Shown one piece after another: positions 53,686-63,402 of a stretch of DNA of 64,000 bases (the first letter of the stretch is position 1; the number at the start of each line of letters is the position of its first letter). The notes under the pieces were generated by a model, which worked only from the letters and a program-made list of their open reading frames with translations, made no database searches and was not told where the DNA came from. Source of the DNA: Nocardia iowensis (GTDB lineage: Bacteria > Actinomycetota > Actinomycetes > Mycobacteriales > Mycobacteriaceae); the NCBI RefSeq assembly GCF_019222765.1, contig NZ_CP078145.1, forward strand, positions 4,278,001 through 4,342,000, read 5' to 3'. A program made the position numbers and the translations under genes.

Positions 53686-55863
53686 ATGACAGAGCGGATT
53701 CAGGTCGGCGGGCTTCAGGTGGCCAGCGTTCTCCACGAGTTCATCGAGAACGAGGCGCTCCCCGGCACCGGCGTAGATTCCGCCGCGTTCTGGGCCGGAG
53801 CCGAGCAGGTCATCAACGATCTCGCACCGCGCAACCGCGCCCTGCTCGCCGAACGCGACGAGATCCAGGGCAAGGTAGATGCCTGGCACGCCGAGCACCC
53901 CGGCGCGAACTACGACAAGGCCGCCTACAAGAACTTCCTCAGCGAAATCGGCTACCTGCGCCCCGAGCCCGCCGATTTCCAGATCGCCACCCAGAACGTG
54001 GACGACGAGATCGCCACCACCGCGGGACCGCAGCTCGTGGTGCCGGTGATGAACGCCCGCTTCGCGATCAACGCCGCGAACGCGCGCTGGGGCTCGCTCT
54101 ACGACGCGCTCTACGGCACCGACGCCATCTCCGAGGCGAACGGCGCGGAAAAGGGCAAGAGCTACAACAAGGTTCGTGGCGACAAGGTCATCGAGTGGGC
54201 GCGCAACTTCCTCGATGACGCCGCCACGCTGATCACCGGCTCGCACATCGGCTCGACTTCCTACAAGATCGTCGACGGTGAGCTCGAGGTGGGCCTGGAG
54301 GACGGCACCGAGATCGGCCTCGCCGATCCCTCGCAGCTCGTCGGCTACCTCGGTGATCCGGCGGCGCCGACCTCGGTGCTGCTGAAGCACAACGGTCTGC
54401 ACATAGAGATCCAGATCGATCCCGACTCGCCGGTCGGCAGCACCGACACCGCGGGCGTCAAGGATGTGGTGCTCGAGTCCGCGGTCACCACCATCATGGA
54501 CTTCGAGGACTCGGTCGCCGCCGTGGACGCGGAGGACAAGGTGCTCTGCTACCACAACTGGCTCGGCCTGATGAAGGGCGATCTGAGCGAGCAGGTCAGC
54601 AAGGGCGACAAGACCTTCACCCGCACCATGAACCCGGACCGCGTCTTCACCGCGGTCGACGGCAGTGAGCTTGTGCTGCACGGTCGTTCGCTGATGTTCG
54701 TGCGCAACGTTGGCCACCTGATGACCAGCGACGCGATCATCGACTCCGACGGCAACGAGGTGCCAGAGGGCATCCTGGACGGCCTGGTCACCTCGCTCAT
54801 CGCCACCCACTCGCTGCGCGGCGACACCAAGCTCAAGAACAGCCGCACCGGCTCGGTGTACATCGTGAAGCCGAAGATGCACGGTCCGGACGAGGTCGCG
54901 TTCACCACCGAGCTGTTCGATCGCATCGAGGACGTGCTCGGCCTGCCGCGCAACACCCTCAAGGTCGGCATCATGGACGAGGAGCGCCGCACCACGGTGA
55001 ACCTGAAGGCCTGCATCCAGGCCGCCGCCGACCGCGTCGTGTTCATCAACACCGGCTTCCTCGACCGCACCGGCGACGAGATCCACACCTCCATGGAGGC
55101 CGGGCCGATGGTCCGCAAGGCCGAGATGAAGGCCCAGCAGTGGATCAAGTCCTACGAGGACTGGAACGTCGACACCGGTCTGGCCACCGGCCTGCCCGGC
55201 AAGGCGCAGATCGGCAAGGGCATGTGGGCCATGCCCGACCTGATGGCCGACATGCTCGTGCAGAAGATCGGTCACCCGAAGGCGGGCGCCAACACCGCGT
55301 GGGTGCCGTCGCCGACCGCCGCCACCCTGCACGTGACCCACTACCACCAGGTCAATGTGCTGGAACGGCAGCAGGAGATCGTCAAGGGTGGCCCGCGCGC
55401 CACCGTCGACCAGATCCTGGAGATCCCGCTCGCCGCGGCCCCGAACTGGTCGGCCGAGGAGAAGCAGCAGGAGCTGGACAACAATTCGCAGTCGATTCTC
55501 GGCTACGTGGTGCGCTGGATCGACCAGGGTGTCGGCTGCTCCAAGGTGCCCGACATCGAGGATGTCGCGCTCATGGAAGACCGCGCTACCCTTCGCATTT
55601 CGAGTCAGTTGATGGCGAACTGGCTGCGCCACGGCATCGTCACCGCCGACGAGGTGGTGGCCAGCCTGGAGCGGATGGCGCCGGTGGTGGACCGGCAGAA
55701 CGCGGGCGACCCGAACTACCGGCCGCTGGCGCCGGACTTCGCGGGCAGCATCGCGTTCCAGGCGGCCAAGGAGCTGATCTTGGAGGGCACCAAGCAGCCC
55801 AACGGGTACACCGAGCCGATTTTGCATCGTCGTCGGCGGGAGGCCAAGGAGGCCTGCAAGTAG
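53686..55863 (+). CDS. glcB: Malate synthase G
   Basis: A 725-residue enzyme joining glyoxylate and acetyl-CoA to malate, the second glyoxylate-shunt step. The length and the N-terminal helical clasp are of isoform G. Active-site blocks visible are [33 protein letters not shown], with the Mg-binding acidic pair, then [17 protein letters not shown] with catalytic Arg and Glu. The C-terminal domain has [29 protein letters not shown] 53686 has GTGAGG nine bases ahead. It enables growth on acetate or fatty acids, fitting the many acyl-CoA enzymes in the window. A terminator follows. Confidence 0.95.
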   Translation: MTERIQVGGLQVASVLHEFIENEALPGTGVDSAAFWAGAEQVINDLAPRNRALLAERDEIQGKVDAWHAEHPGANYDKAAYKNFLSEIGYLRPEPADFQIATQNVDDEIATTAGPQLVVPVMNARFAINAANARWGSLYDALYGTDAISEANGAEKGKSYNKVRGDKVIEWARNFLDDAATLITGSHIGSTSYKIVDGELEVGLEDGTEIGLADPSQLVGYLGDPAAPTSVLLKHNGLHIEIQIDPDSPVGSTDTAGVKDVVLESAVTTIMDFEDSVAAVDAEDKVLCYHNWLGLMKGDLSEQVSKGDKTFTRTMNPDRVFTAVDGSELVLHGRSLMFVRNVGHLMTSDAIIDSDGNEVPEGILDGLVTSLIATHSLRGDTKLKNSRTGSVYIVKPKMHGPDEVAFTTELFDRIEDVLGLPRNTLKVGIMDEERRTTVNLKACIQAAADRVVFINTGFLDRTGDEIHTSMEAGPMVRKAEMKAQQWIKSYEDWNVDTGLATGLPGKAQIGKGMWAMPDLMADMLVQKIGHPKAGANTAWVPSPTAATLHVTHYHQVNVLERQQEIVKGGPRATVDQILEIPLAAAPNWSAEEKQQELDNNSQSILGYVVRWIDQGVGCSKVPDIEDVALMEDRATLRISSQLMANWLRHGIVTADEVVASLERMAPVVDRQNAGDPNYRPLAPDFAGSIAFQAAKELILEGTKQPNGYTEPILHRRRREAKEACK

Positions 55864-55912
55864 AGTGCCGTTCAGTGTTTGAAAAGTAGCATCTAGCAGC
55901 TCTTTTCGGCTC

Positions 55913-55948
55913 GAGGCCCCGCACCGGAGATACCCGGGGCGGGGCCTC
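55913..55948 (+). terminator. glcB terminator
   Basis: GAGGCCCCGC pairs with GCGGGGCCTC (10 bp) around a 16-base loop that can pair further, followed by TTCC. It lies 50 bp beyond the glcB stop. Confidence 0.8.
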
Positions 55949-56176
55949 TTCCATTACTGGAGATCAGCTGAAATACCGGTCCGTCACGCTCGAAACGGTC
56001 ACAAGAACGGGGTGGGTAGCCAGAGTCGCCAAAGCTGCGTAATTGGACAGTCCCACGGAGAGTGTGCGGACCGGGGAGTTTCGCCACAGCCACCGCGCGC
56101 CGTGAACCACCGCGGCAGCGAGGTGCCGCTGGCTGGCGGTGACGGTTCGACCACATCGACCCGCTAGGGTGATGTC

Positions 56177-57082
56177 GTGGAGATGCTGCATCTGCGGTAT
56201 TTCGTGGCGGTGGCCGAGGAGCTGAACTTCTCGGCCGCGGCGCGCCGGTTGCATATGGCGAACTCCCCGTTGAGCCAGCGGATCCGGGATCTCGAGCAGG
56301 AGCTCGGACAGCAGTTGTTCGATCGCAGCACGCACCATGTCCGGCTCACCCCTGCGGGTGCGGCGCTGCTGCCGATGGCTCGGGAGGCGCTGACCCAGGT
56401 CAACTCGATTCCTCGGCGACTGCAGGAGGCGGTCCGCCCCGGCCATAGCGTGTTGTCGCTCGGTATCCCTCCGGCGGTGCACCCGGCTCTGCGGGGACGG
56501 GTCAACGCGTTGATCGAGCGGCTGCGTGGACGGTACGAGATCCAGCGCCGGCCCGGCACGACTCCGAGCCTGATCACCGCGGTGCGAGACGGCGACGTCG
56601 ACGTGGCACTGGTCCGCTTCCCGGTCGGCGACCCGGCCCTGGGTCAGCTTCTGGTCATGTCGGAGCGTTTCGGCGCCCTCGTCCCGGCGGCTCGATTCGC
56701 GGGGCGGGACTCGGTCACCGTCGCCGATCTCGCGGATCTCCCGTTCGTCGGCATGCCGACCGACAATCTGCCCGTCGCTTTCGAACGGCTCCAGCGCGAG
56801 CTGCTCGACCGCGGAATCAAAAAACTTGACGTGAAGGATCTGAGCAGCGAAGGAGTTTTCGAGATAATAGCGGGCGGTACGGCATTCTCCTTCACGATAT
56901 TGGATCCAAAAAGCCCGGTGCACGGGCCTCGAATGGACGACGTCCTGGTATTACCGTTGACAGACCTTCAACCGATATTGGAGACCGGGTTGATCTGGGT
57001 CCGCGCGCGTGCCGAGGGTGGCGATCTGCAGCAGTTCGTCGACGTCGCGGGGGAGCTGTTCGCGAACCCACTCACCCGTTGA
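56177..57082 (+). CDS. LysR-family transcriptional regulator
   Basis: A 301-residue LysR protein. The N-terminal winged helix is LRYFVAVAEELNFSAAARRLHMANSPLSQRIRDLEQELGQQLFDRSTHHVRLTPAG, a textbook sequence. The C-terminal two-lobed effector domain is complete. The GTG at 56177 follows a weak site. A terminator separates it from the downstream alpha/beta-fold gene on the same strand, so that gene is probably a separate unit, though it may be the target. The effector is unknown. Confidence 0.9.
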   Translation: MEMLHLRYFVAVAEELNFSAAARRLHMANSPLSQRIRDLEQELGQQLFDRSTHHVRLTPAGAALLPMAREALTQVNSIPRRLQEAVRPGHSVLSLGIPPAVHPALRGRVNALIERLRGRYEIQRRPGTTPSLITAVRDGDVDVALVRFPVGDPALGQLLVMSERFGALVPAARFAGRDSVTVADLADLPFVGMPTDNLPVAFERLQRELLDRGIKKLDVKDLSSEGVFEIIAGGTAFSFTILDPKSPVHGPRMDDVLVLPLTDLQPILETGLIWVRARAEGGDLQQFVDVAGELFANPLTR

Positions 57083-57106
57083 ATAAAAGGAAGTGGCGCT
57101 CCGAAG

Positions 57107-57138
57107 AATGGTTTGACCGACGCGGTCGAACCATTTTT
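57107..57138 (+). terminator. LysR gene terminator
   Basis: AATGGTT-t-GACCG, loop ACG, CGGTC-g-AACCATT then TTT: a 13-bp stem including one G-T pair, followed by a T-run, 24 bp past the LysR stop. A good intrinsic terminator. Confidence 0.8.
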
Positions 57139-57233
57139 CGGGAAATAGTCGTTCCCCGCCTGGTCGCTGCGCAGTAGCTTCGTTGTTGAAAGAAGGGAAA
57201 CGTTGTTCGACCGATCAGGAAAGGGCGTGTACT

Positions 57234-58169
57234 GTGACCGAACTTCGAACCGACACCATGTACCGGGTCCGTGAGAACACCATCGAGACCGTCGGTGGGG
57301 TGGAAACCCACTACTGGGAATACCTCCCCGCTCACCCGATCGACGATGTCGTGGCGTACACGACCGGGGGCTGGCCGGTGGACTCGACGTGGCTGGAAGA
57401 CATCATCGAGGGCCTGGTCGAATCCGGTGTCCCGGTCGTCCGTTACGACCAGCGCGGCGCAGGTGTGAGCGGCCACCCACGGCGCACATCGCAATACACG
57501 ATGCCCAAGCTCGCGCAGGAACTCGACGCCGTCATCGACGCGACCGCGGCGGGACGCACGATCTATGTCTTCGGTGAGGCATGGGCGGCGAACATCGCCG
57601 CCGAACACATTCACCGGTTCCCCGGCAAGATCGACACCCTGATCTCGGTGGGCAGCCCGTCGCTGGACATGGCCTTCACCGCCCTGCGCCGCCAAACCCG
57701 GCGGGCGATCGGCGAGAAGTCCCTGCGCAAGCAGGTGGCCTTCCAGTGGGCGGTTCTGTGGTACTGGTTCGCACTGGCGCTGCCGGTACTACCCGAACTG
57801 GTCTTCGCCACCGGCCTCCCCACCGCCGGGCTGAACCGGATGCTCACCCGCTTGGACCAGCGGGGCGGCAAACCGAACGCCGAACCGTTCCGCACCACCA
57901 AAGCCGATGCGGCACAAGGCTCTCTGAAGTATCGGTGGTTCATCCGGCACCGGTCGTTCACGCCCGCCTACGACGAGCTGCGCGTGAACCACCTGCGCGT
58001 GATCCAGCTCGACGGCGAACGCCTGTCGACGCCACTGCTGCTCGAGGGCCTCGGCGATCGGACCCCCGACCTGCGTGTCACGCATCTGGACGCCGACCAC
58101 TTCAACTTCCGCTACGGCAAGACCGGGACCGCGATCGAGAAGGAAATCCGCAACGCCATCGCCAGCTGA
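57234..58169 (+). CDS. Alpha/beta-hydrolase-fold protein lacking the nucleophile serine
   Basis: A 311-residue protein of the alpha/beta-hydrolase fold (proline-iminopeptidase-like by general look). VVRYDQRGAGVSGHP is the well-kept strand-4 block. Where active enzymes have GxSxG, this protein reads GEAWA (residues 114-118), so the nucleophile is Ala116. A candidate catalytic His (His289, in DADHFNF) is kept. The oxyanion HGG is also changed (TTGGWP). It may be an inactive binding protein or use a different chemistry. GTG 57234 has AGGAAAGGG upstream. It stands downstream of the LysR gene and its terminator. Confidence 0.75.
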   Translation: MTELRTDTMYRVRENTIETVGGVETHYWEYLPAHPIDDVVAYTTGGWPVDSTWLEDIIEGLVESGVPVVRYDQRGAGVSGHPRRTSQYTMPKLAQELDAVIDATAAGRTIYVFGEAWAANIAAEHIHRFPGKIDTLISVGSPSLDMAFTALRRQTRRAIGEKSLRKQVAFQWAVLWYWFALALPVLPELVFATGLPTAGLNRMLTRLDQRGGKPNAEPFRTTKADAAQGSLKYRWFIRHRSFTPAYDELRVNHLRVIQLDGERLSTPLLLEGLGDRTPDLRVTHLDADHFNFRYGKTGTAIEKEIRNAIAS

Positions 58170-58652
58170 CCACGACGGCGACCGCATGCAGGCATCATGC
58201 CCGCTCCAGACAGGTCCACGTCGCAGTCACGTTGGCGCGCCTGGGCCGGTTACTTCACCGCCGACGCGGATCATGTTGTGCGGGTGCCCGATATGCGCGT
58301 CGAACCCGCACGGCATTGCGATCCCGGAAACGGCGCGGGCCCATATTGCCGCTGGGCGAACGTTCTGCGCGGCGAGATCAACTGCGGCGTAGAGCATCCG
58401 ATATTGCCGAGAACAGCGCCGACCTCGGCTCCCGATAAGAAGCTCCGCCGTGTGCGGGTGGCTTGCGGTGAGCGCCTTACACGACGGTCCACTCAGTTGA
58501 CCGGGCACTTCCGATTCACGCGGTACTGGAGGCATTCTAGATCGACGCCGTCACCCGATGTCGCACGACACCACGCAGGGCTGATCGGCACTCTTGGAAC
58601 AACGAACCCGAGCGGAACTGGACCTTCGCTCCAGCGAGCCGAGGAGACAGCT
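58170..58652. other. Gene-free stretch before the secreted protein
   Basis: About 480 bp. A plus-strand frame is open from 58197 straight into the next gene, but its translation is Arg/Pro-rich and not protein-like, and a good ribosome-binding site marks the real start at 58653. I see no recognisable gene, repeat or RNA here. Confidence 0.5.
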
Positions 58653-59150
58653 ATGCGGCTACCTAGTATTAGGCGATCGAGGCGACCAGCTGCGGTCATC
58701 GCGGCCGTAACCCTGATGGTCACGCTACTGTCCGGGCTTCCGGCCGCAGCAGCGGACACACCTGACCAGATGAATGCGCTCAGATTCTTTTCATCGAACG
58801 GCGGGTGTCTCGTGCCGGCAGAACGTCCATACGCCCGCGTGCCACCCTGCCTTCCCATCTATGACAGTGCCTCCCGCTGGACCAAGCCCCTCCGTGACCC
58901 GCAAATCCGACACGTAGAGACTGGCGGTTGCCTAGCCATTGGGGCCACATTCGCCATACTCACGCTCTGCGACAGGGGGGAACCGAAATCACAGTGGGAG
59001 CTCCATGTCTTGGGAGAGAACGCGGGTAATATCCGCAGCCGGGATCCAGGATGGCCCAACGCTTGTCTGCATGTGCGCGATGACAGGCACATGACATTGG
59101 AGCGGTGTGACGGATCCGCTGCTCAGTGGTGGACGTGGGCCGTTGTCTAA
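58653..59150 (+). CDS. Secreted ricin-type-lectin-like protein
   Basis: 165 residues. Residues 1-38 form a signal peptide: basic LPSIRRSRRPAAV, hydrophobic IAAVTLMVTLLSGL, then PAAAA for cleavage. The mature part has QxW-like repeats (SQWELH, AQWWTW) and paired cysteines (GGCLVPAE, GGCLAIG, LTLCDRG, NACLHVRDD, LERCDGS), a pattern of ricin B-type beta-trefoil lectins. It may bind a surface or host sugar. ATG 58653 has GAGGAG. It is a single gene, and the beta-trefoil appears short (about 125 residues), the usual size of one domain. Confidence 0.7.
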   Translation: MRLPSIRRSRRPAAVIAAVTLMVTLLSGLPAAAADTPDQMNALRFFSSNGGCLVPAERPYARVPPCLPIYDSASRWTKPLRDPQIRHVETGGCLAIGATFAILTLCDRGEPKSQWELHVLGENAGNIRSRDPGWPNACLHVRDDRHMTLERCDGSAAQWWTWAVV

Positions 59151-59318
59151 CGATCAGCTCCCTCCGCAGCCGGGCTCCGGAACCACCGAGATGCGTACCT
59201 GATTCCTGTTGGCGGCCATGACAACCCGGACAACTGGAATTCTTTGAACTCGAGCTTTGTCCTCGGCACAGGTGAAGGCTTGCTCAGATCGGTCGACGTG
59301 CCCATGCCGCGGGACCAG

Positions 59319-59335
59319 GGGCCACGTCGTGGCCC
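59319..59335. repeat. Short palindrome
   Basis: GGGCCACG-T-CGTGGCCC, an 8-bp inverted repeat around one base. It lies 72 bp beyond the stop of the adenylating enzyme gene and could be a weak terminator for it; there is no T-run. Confidence 0.4.
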
Positions 59336-59407
59336 GCGGACGCCGCCCTCGCCGCAGTACGGCGCCACCACCGCTGACATCGTTCTGCGCTTCCCCGGCG
59401 GGCGGAT

Positions 59408-60781
59408 CTATCCGGGTAGTGGGACAACCGCGCGGTACTTGCCCCCGGGTGCCCGTTGCGGCGGTTCCTCGGCATGTTCGATCGTGACATTGCCGAGGTC
59501 GTTGTCGGTCAGCACCCGTGTGAGCTCGTTGTGCACTGTGCGCCATACGAGTTCGGGATCGGCGTCGCCGGTCGGTCGTAACCGCACACGGAGCGTGTCC
59601 GGCTTGGTCTGCACGATCTGGAACAGCTCGATACCGGGCGTGCGGTCGAACAGCGTGGCCAGCGCCAGCGGCGTGAGGACGCGCCGTTCACCACGAGCCG
59701 TCAGCATGATGAGCGTGTCGCCGGAGCGCCCCTCCACCCGCAGCGTCGGCAACGGACTACCGCATGGGCACGGATCGGGCTTGACCATGACACGGTCGCC
59801 GAGGTCATAGCGCAGGATCGGCTGCACCCGGTTGGCGAGATCGCTGATCAGGACCGTGTGCGACCATTCGCCGGGCGGCGTGGCCCGGTATTCGGCATCT
59901 ACCGGCTCGGCGATCACCCAGTCACTGTTGACGTGATACCAGCCGTGCTGGCAACTGAAGCTCAGGTAGGTACATTCGGTCGCAGCATAGGAGGCGCGGA
60001 CCTTGGTATGGAACGCCGACGCTATTCGTTGCACGTCGCCGCTGGTTATCGTCTCCCCGGCGGGCCCGACGATCACCGGGTCGATGTGCAGCCGACCAGC
60101 GGCCTGCTCGTCGGCCAACACCTTGATCATGCTGGCGTATCCGACGATCACCGCAGGCCGAAACTCCTGCAGGATCCCAACCAATTCGGGCAACGGCATA
60201 TGCACCGACAACGATCGGAGGGTCTTGCGCCGCCACCGGCTGTCCATGGTCAGACGTTTGTACCCGGCGTACCCAATGTAATGGCCGCCGGTGGCGACCA
60301 ATTGGGCGGTGCGCATTCCTCGGGTGAGGAGCCGGAGCACATCGCCGAACCCCAGCCAGGGCAAGAAGTCGCGAGTGGAGAGGACGGTCTGCACGGCCCC
60401 CTCCCGGTCGTCCTGGATGAACAGACCACGATAGCCGCTGGCACCGCTGGTGGTCCCCACCAGATACCGTCCCAGAAACCGTCGACCGATCATTTCAGGA
60501 TCATCGACGAATGCCTGCACCTTCTCCAGCGTCACCGCGCGGTCGGTCACCCAATCATCGAAGCGATCCATCAACGCCTTCTTGCTCGTGACCGGCAACA
60601 GCGTCGGATCTTCGACCCGCTCCGGCAGATCCCGATAGGCCTCCCGGAAATACGGGGAGTAGGCGCGGGCGTATCCGACGTGATCGGCCAGGCGCGCCCG
60701 CTGCCGCCTGGCAATCCCCTCAGCCCCTTCCCTGACGGCCCGGCGCGCGTCGATCCACAGCCCCATTCTGCTCTCTGTCAT
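59408..60781 (-). CDS. PaaK/CoF-synthetase-like adenylating enzyme
   Basis: 457 residues of the phenylacetate-CoA ligase (PaaK) branch of the ANL superfamily, often annotated 'CoF synthetase' when the acid is unknown. The P-loop motif is LVGTTSGASGYRGLF (the usual SSGTTG is changed to TSGASG). Later blocks are VGYASMIKVLADEQ, YAATECTYLSFSCQHGWYHVNSDWVIAEP and ILRYDLGDRVMVKPDPCPCGSPLPTLRVEGRSGD. The C-terminal small domain is present. Such genes often lie with natural-product or conjugation systems. It is not in an operon with other recognised genes here; the SnoaL and hydrolase genes about 0.5 kb away point the other way. Confidence 0.8.
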   Translation of the reverse strand: MTESRMGLWIDARRAVREGAEGIARRQRARLADHVGYARAYSPYFREAYRDLPERVEDPTLLPVTSKKALMDRFDDWVTDRAVTLEKVQAFVDDPEMIGRRFLGRYLVGTTSGASGYRGLFIQDDREGAVQTVLSTRDFLPWLGFGDVLRLLTRGMRTAQLVATGGHYIGYAGYKRLTMDSRWRRKTLRSLSVHMPLPELVGILQEFRPAVIVGYASMIKVLADEQAAGRLHIDPVIVGPAGETITSGDVQRIASAFHTKVRASYAATECTYLSFSCQHGWYHVNSDWVIAEPVDAEYRATPPGEWSHTVLISDLANRVQPILRYDLGDRVMVKPDPCPCGSPLPTLRVEGRSGDTLIMLTARGERRVLTPLALATLFDRTPGIELFQIVQTKPDTLRVRLRPTGDADPELVWRTVHNELTRVLTDNDLGNVTIEHAEEPPQRAPGGKYRAVVPLPG

Positions 60782-61297
60782 GACGAACCTTCAATCACCC
60801 TGTGCGGCATGCGGTTCGGCCAGTTCCTGGTCGGTCACCGCTGAGCCCCCGTTGACGTGACCATTACCAGATGGGAGTACCCACCCGGAATCCGCAGTAG
60901 TCCCCGGGGTGGCCGAGATCCCTGCCGTCCGCGATCAGATGAAGGCCGCCGTCCAACCCTTGGCAGCTGCGTAGCGGCTCGCCTCTCCCGAGACCCACTG
61001 CGGGACAACGACTCGCGCAGCGTATTGGTGTTCTGGAGTTCCCCGAAGACCGCCGTCGCCTACTGCGCCGATTCGCCGCCCCGACACCGGCCGCTGAGCC
61101 GACACCGAGCATCGGCTCGAAACCTTGACCGGCAATGCCCGAATCTCCTGCTTGAAATCGAAAGACAAGTCAAGACTTACATTTCGACGATTTCTCCATA
61201 AACTGTAGGCACGGCCTCGACGCTGACCTATGAATTGGCTGCAGTGTCTGTTCGCCGGTTCCGCATTCTACATCCGGCAGCGCAAGGAGAACTTGAC
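60782..61297. other. Gap with possible gene remnant
   Basis: About 515 bp between divergent genes. On the minus strand two frames look briefly protein-like: one ends ...RYAAAKGWTAAFI and stops at 60935, and the other continues with ADGRDLGHPGDYCGFRVGTPIW to 60864. They could be one gene broken by a frameshift, between about 61168 and 60864. I cannot name it. Promoters for both neighbours must also lie here. Confidence 0.25.
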
Positions 61298-61699
61298 ATG
61301 GGAAACAATATCGGCGAGAAAGCGATTCGGTGCCTGCGATATCTGGAAGCATGCAACTTCGACAACGTACGGGCAATGTGCACGAGCACGGCCACCGTGT
61401 GGCACAACGACGGCAGGGGGGAACAGGCGATCGGTGAGAAGCTGGAGCAGCTGAAACCCCTTGTGAATACCGTAGAGTCGCTTCGATACGAAGTCGCTCG
61501 GCAGTTTCATAATTCGAATGAGGTCCTCCAGCAGAACGTACTTCACCTGGTGATGAACGACGGCTCGCGCAGTGAGCTACACGCTGCAATGTATTTTCGG
61601 TTCAAAGGGGATCTCATCGACCGAATCGAGGAGTACGCCTACGCTGTGCCGATCGAGAGCGATACCATCGGCTCCGGCGTTCGGATGCGAGACCGGTAG
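61298..61699 (+). CDS. SnoaL-like/NTF2-fold protein
   Basis: 133 residues of the NTF2-like fold (SnoaL group), small alpha+beta barrels that act as polyketide cyclases, isomerases, hydrolases or binding proteins. The helix start (KAIRCLRYLEACNFDNVRAMCTSTATVWHNDGRG) is typical, with the Trp-His following. The C-terminal strands (SRSELHAAMYFRFKGDLIDRIEEYAYAV) end in the usual conserved segment. ATG 61298 has AAGGAGA. The stop is 2 bp before the proline-iminopeptidase-like gene, so the two are co-transcribed and may serve one pathway. Confidence 0.78.
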   Translation: MGNNIGEKAIRCLRYLEACNFDNVRAMCTSTATVWHNDGRGEQAIGEKLEQLKPLVNTVESLRYEVARQFHNSNEVLQQNVLHLVMNDGSRSELHAAMYFRFKGDLIDRIEEYAYAVPIESDTIGSGVRMRDR

Positions 61700-61701
61700 C
61701 T

Positions 61702-62613
61702 ATGACTGAGGGAATGATATCCGTACCGGGGGGCGAAGTCTGGTATCGCAGGATGGGCGGCGGCGGCGTGCCGCTTCTACTGATCCACGGCGGGCCGGGC
61801 TACCCCAGCGATCCGCTATTCGAGGCCTTCGAGCCGGTCGCTCGAGAACGTGAAGTCATCTGGTACGACCAGCTCGGAGTAGGGCGCTCGGATCCGATCG
61901 AAGACCCGGCACTACTGACAGTGAGCCGCTTCCTCGACGAACTCGGCGCAGTGATCGAAGACCTCGGCTTGGCATGCCCGCACGTCTACGGTCACTCCTG
62001 GGGCGCGATGCTCGGCCTTCAGTTCGCCGCACAGCGGGCACCCGAGTGGACGAGTCTGATCTGTGCCAATGGATTGGCGAGCGTGCCCCGATTCGAGAAC
62101 GAGGTACGAGACTTGCTGGCGAAGTTACCCGGCAATGTGTTGGACCGAACTTACGGGCGTGAATTGAGCGGTGAGACGAACGATCCCGACTATCGGGTTG
62201 CCCAAGAGGAGTACTTGCGCGCATGCATTGTGCGCACCGCGACGGTGCACCTCGATCCGGATCGCATGAGCTTGATGACATTCCGGACCATGATCGGACA
62301 TGCGGACTACCACGTCACCGGAGTCCTGCACGATTGGGACATATTCGACGAGCTCGAACGGATTCGCGTTCCTACTCTGGTGCTCGGCGGAGAGTTCGAC
62401 GAGTGCGTTCCCGCGCACCTCGCCGACATCGCCAGCCGAATCCCGGACTCCGACCATGTCACGCAGTCGGGCGCGGCCCACATGGGATACCTCGAGCATG
62501 AGCCACTTCGCCACGAGTATATCTCGATCATTCAGGACTACATGCTTCGAATCGAAGAACGTGCGCAACCGAACGCGACGAATCTGCGCGGGCAGCTTTC
62601 GATGCCGCGATGA
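61702..62613 (+). CDS. Proline-iminopeptidase-family alpha/beta hydrolase
   Basis: 303 residues with an intact active site: the oxyanion HGGPG at residues 29-33, the nucleophile Ser99 in GHSWG, acid in LGGEFDECVP and catalytic His in SGAAHMGYLE. YDQLGVGRSDP is the strand-4 block. The length fits the proline iminopeptidase (S33) family, many members of which cleave other substrates. It is directly coupled to the SnoaL-like gene (2 bp). Its intact GHSWG contrasts with the GEAWA of the alpha/beta protein at 57234-58169, which may be a relative. Confidence 0.87.
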   Translation: MTEGMISVPGGEVWYRRMGGGGVPLLLIHGGPGYPSDPLFEAFEPVAREREVIWYDQLGVGRSDPIEDPALLTVSRFLDELGAVIEDLGLACPHVYGHSWGAMLGLQFAAQRAPEWTSLICANGLASVPRFENEVRDLLAKLPGNVLDRTYGRELSGETNDPDYRVAQEEYLRACIVRTATVHLDPDRMSLMTFRTMIGHADYHVTGVLHDWDIFDELERIRVPTLVLGGEFDECVPAHLADIASRIPDSDHVTQSGAAHMGYLEHEPLRHEYISIIQDYMLRIEERAQPNATNLRGQLSMPR

Positions 62614-62820
62614 CGCTGCGCTACCAGATGCGCAACGTAGATCGTGAATCGTTCGGCAGGGCCACCAGATCCAATGTCGCGGATTGTCGACGGTTTCCAA
62701 CCGGTGGGTGACCGGGGCCCGGAACCGGTGGCGTAGCGGCCCGCCTAAGAATCTCCTTAGCGATCCCTAAGACCCGCTCACTACGTTTGATGCATCCACG
62801 CAACACCTGGAGTAGCGATC

Positions 62821-63333
62821 ATGAAGACAAAAGTATCGTCGATACACAGATTCCGCAGCGCACTGACTGGAACAATACTGGCTATCGGACTGTACGCCGC
62901 CAGCTCAGGGGCGCCTGTCACCGCAGCACCCGCAACCGGCGACGGCAAATGTGAACGCGGCGAGATCTGCGTCTGGCAGAACGACGACTTCAAAGGCTGC
63001 TTCTACGATTTCGTCCCACCGAACGAGGACTCCAACTACGGAAACGGATCTCCGCGATGGAACAACTGCGACGGGACGATGGAAGACAAGATCTCCTCCT
63101 ACCGGAACAGAAGTGGCCACTGGGTTGTCTTCGGGGAAACACGCGCGAATGCTGGTCGGTGGGGGGCAGCAGGCCAGTTCCGGCACTGCGCGGCTCCTGG
63201 CGCGGAGAGCAGCAATCTCGCCAATTTTGGGGACCCACTGATGTGGAGTATTGAAAACAGAATCAGCTCACATGACACCTTCGACTGGGGGAACAATCCT
63301 CCGGACGTATGTATTTGGTGGGATCGGGACTAG
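62821..63333 (+). CDS. Secreted peptidase-inhibitor I36-like protein
   Basis: 170 residues. Residues 1-36 form a signal peptide (basic KTKVSSIHRFR, hydrophobic ALTGTILAIGLYAASS, then APVTAAPA). The mature protein resembles the I36 (SMI, Streptomyces metalloproteinase inhibitor) family: crystallin-like GEICVWQNDDFKGCFYDF, cysteine pairs, and WNNCDGTMEDKISSYRNRSG. Such small extracellular proteins bind proteases or just coat the surface. ATG 62821 is the first start before the signal. No operon partner is evident. Confidence 0.82.
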   Translation: MKTKVSSIHRFRSALTGTILAIGLYAASSGAPVTAAPATGDGKCERGEICVWQNDDFKGCFYDFVPPNEDSNYGNGSPRWNNCDGTMEDKISSYRNRSGHWVVFGETRANAGRWGAAGQFRHCAAPGAESSNLANFGDPLMWSIENRISSHDTFDWGNNPPDVCIWWDRD

Positions 63334-63402
63334 CTGACGAGCGTCGACGGCGCCACCGAAGACGAGAGAAGCAGCATGGCAACGCGGACGGGCGTTCGCG
63401 TG

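Noticed and set aside
53668..55827. A 719-codon minus-strand frame opposite malate synthase G
   Set aside because: Antisense shadow of glcB with low-complexity Val/His/Gly composition.
55964..56923. A 319-codon minus-strand frame opposite the LysR gene
   Set aside because: The plus-strand LysR has textbook domains; this frame has none and no ribosome-binding site.
58197..58652. In-frame 152-residue extension of the secreted lectin-like protein
   Set aside because: A signal peptide begins at 58653 behind a good ribosome-binding site; upstream translation is not protein-like.
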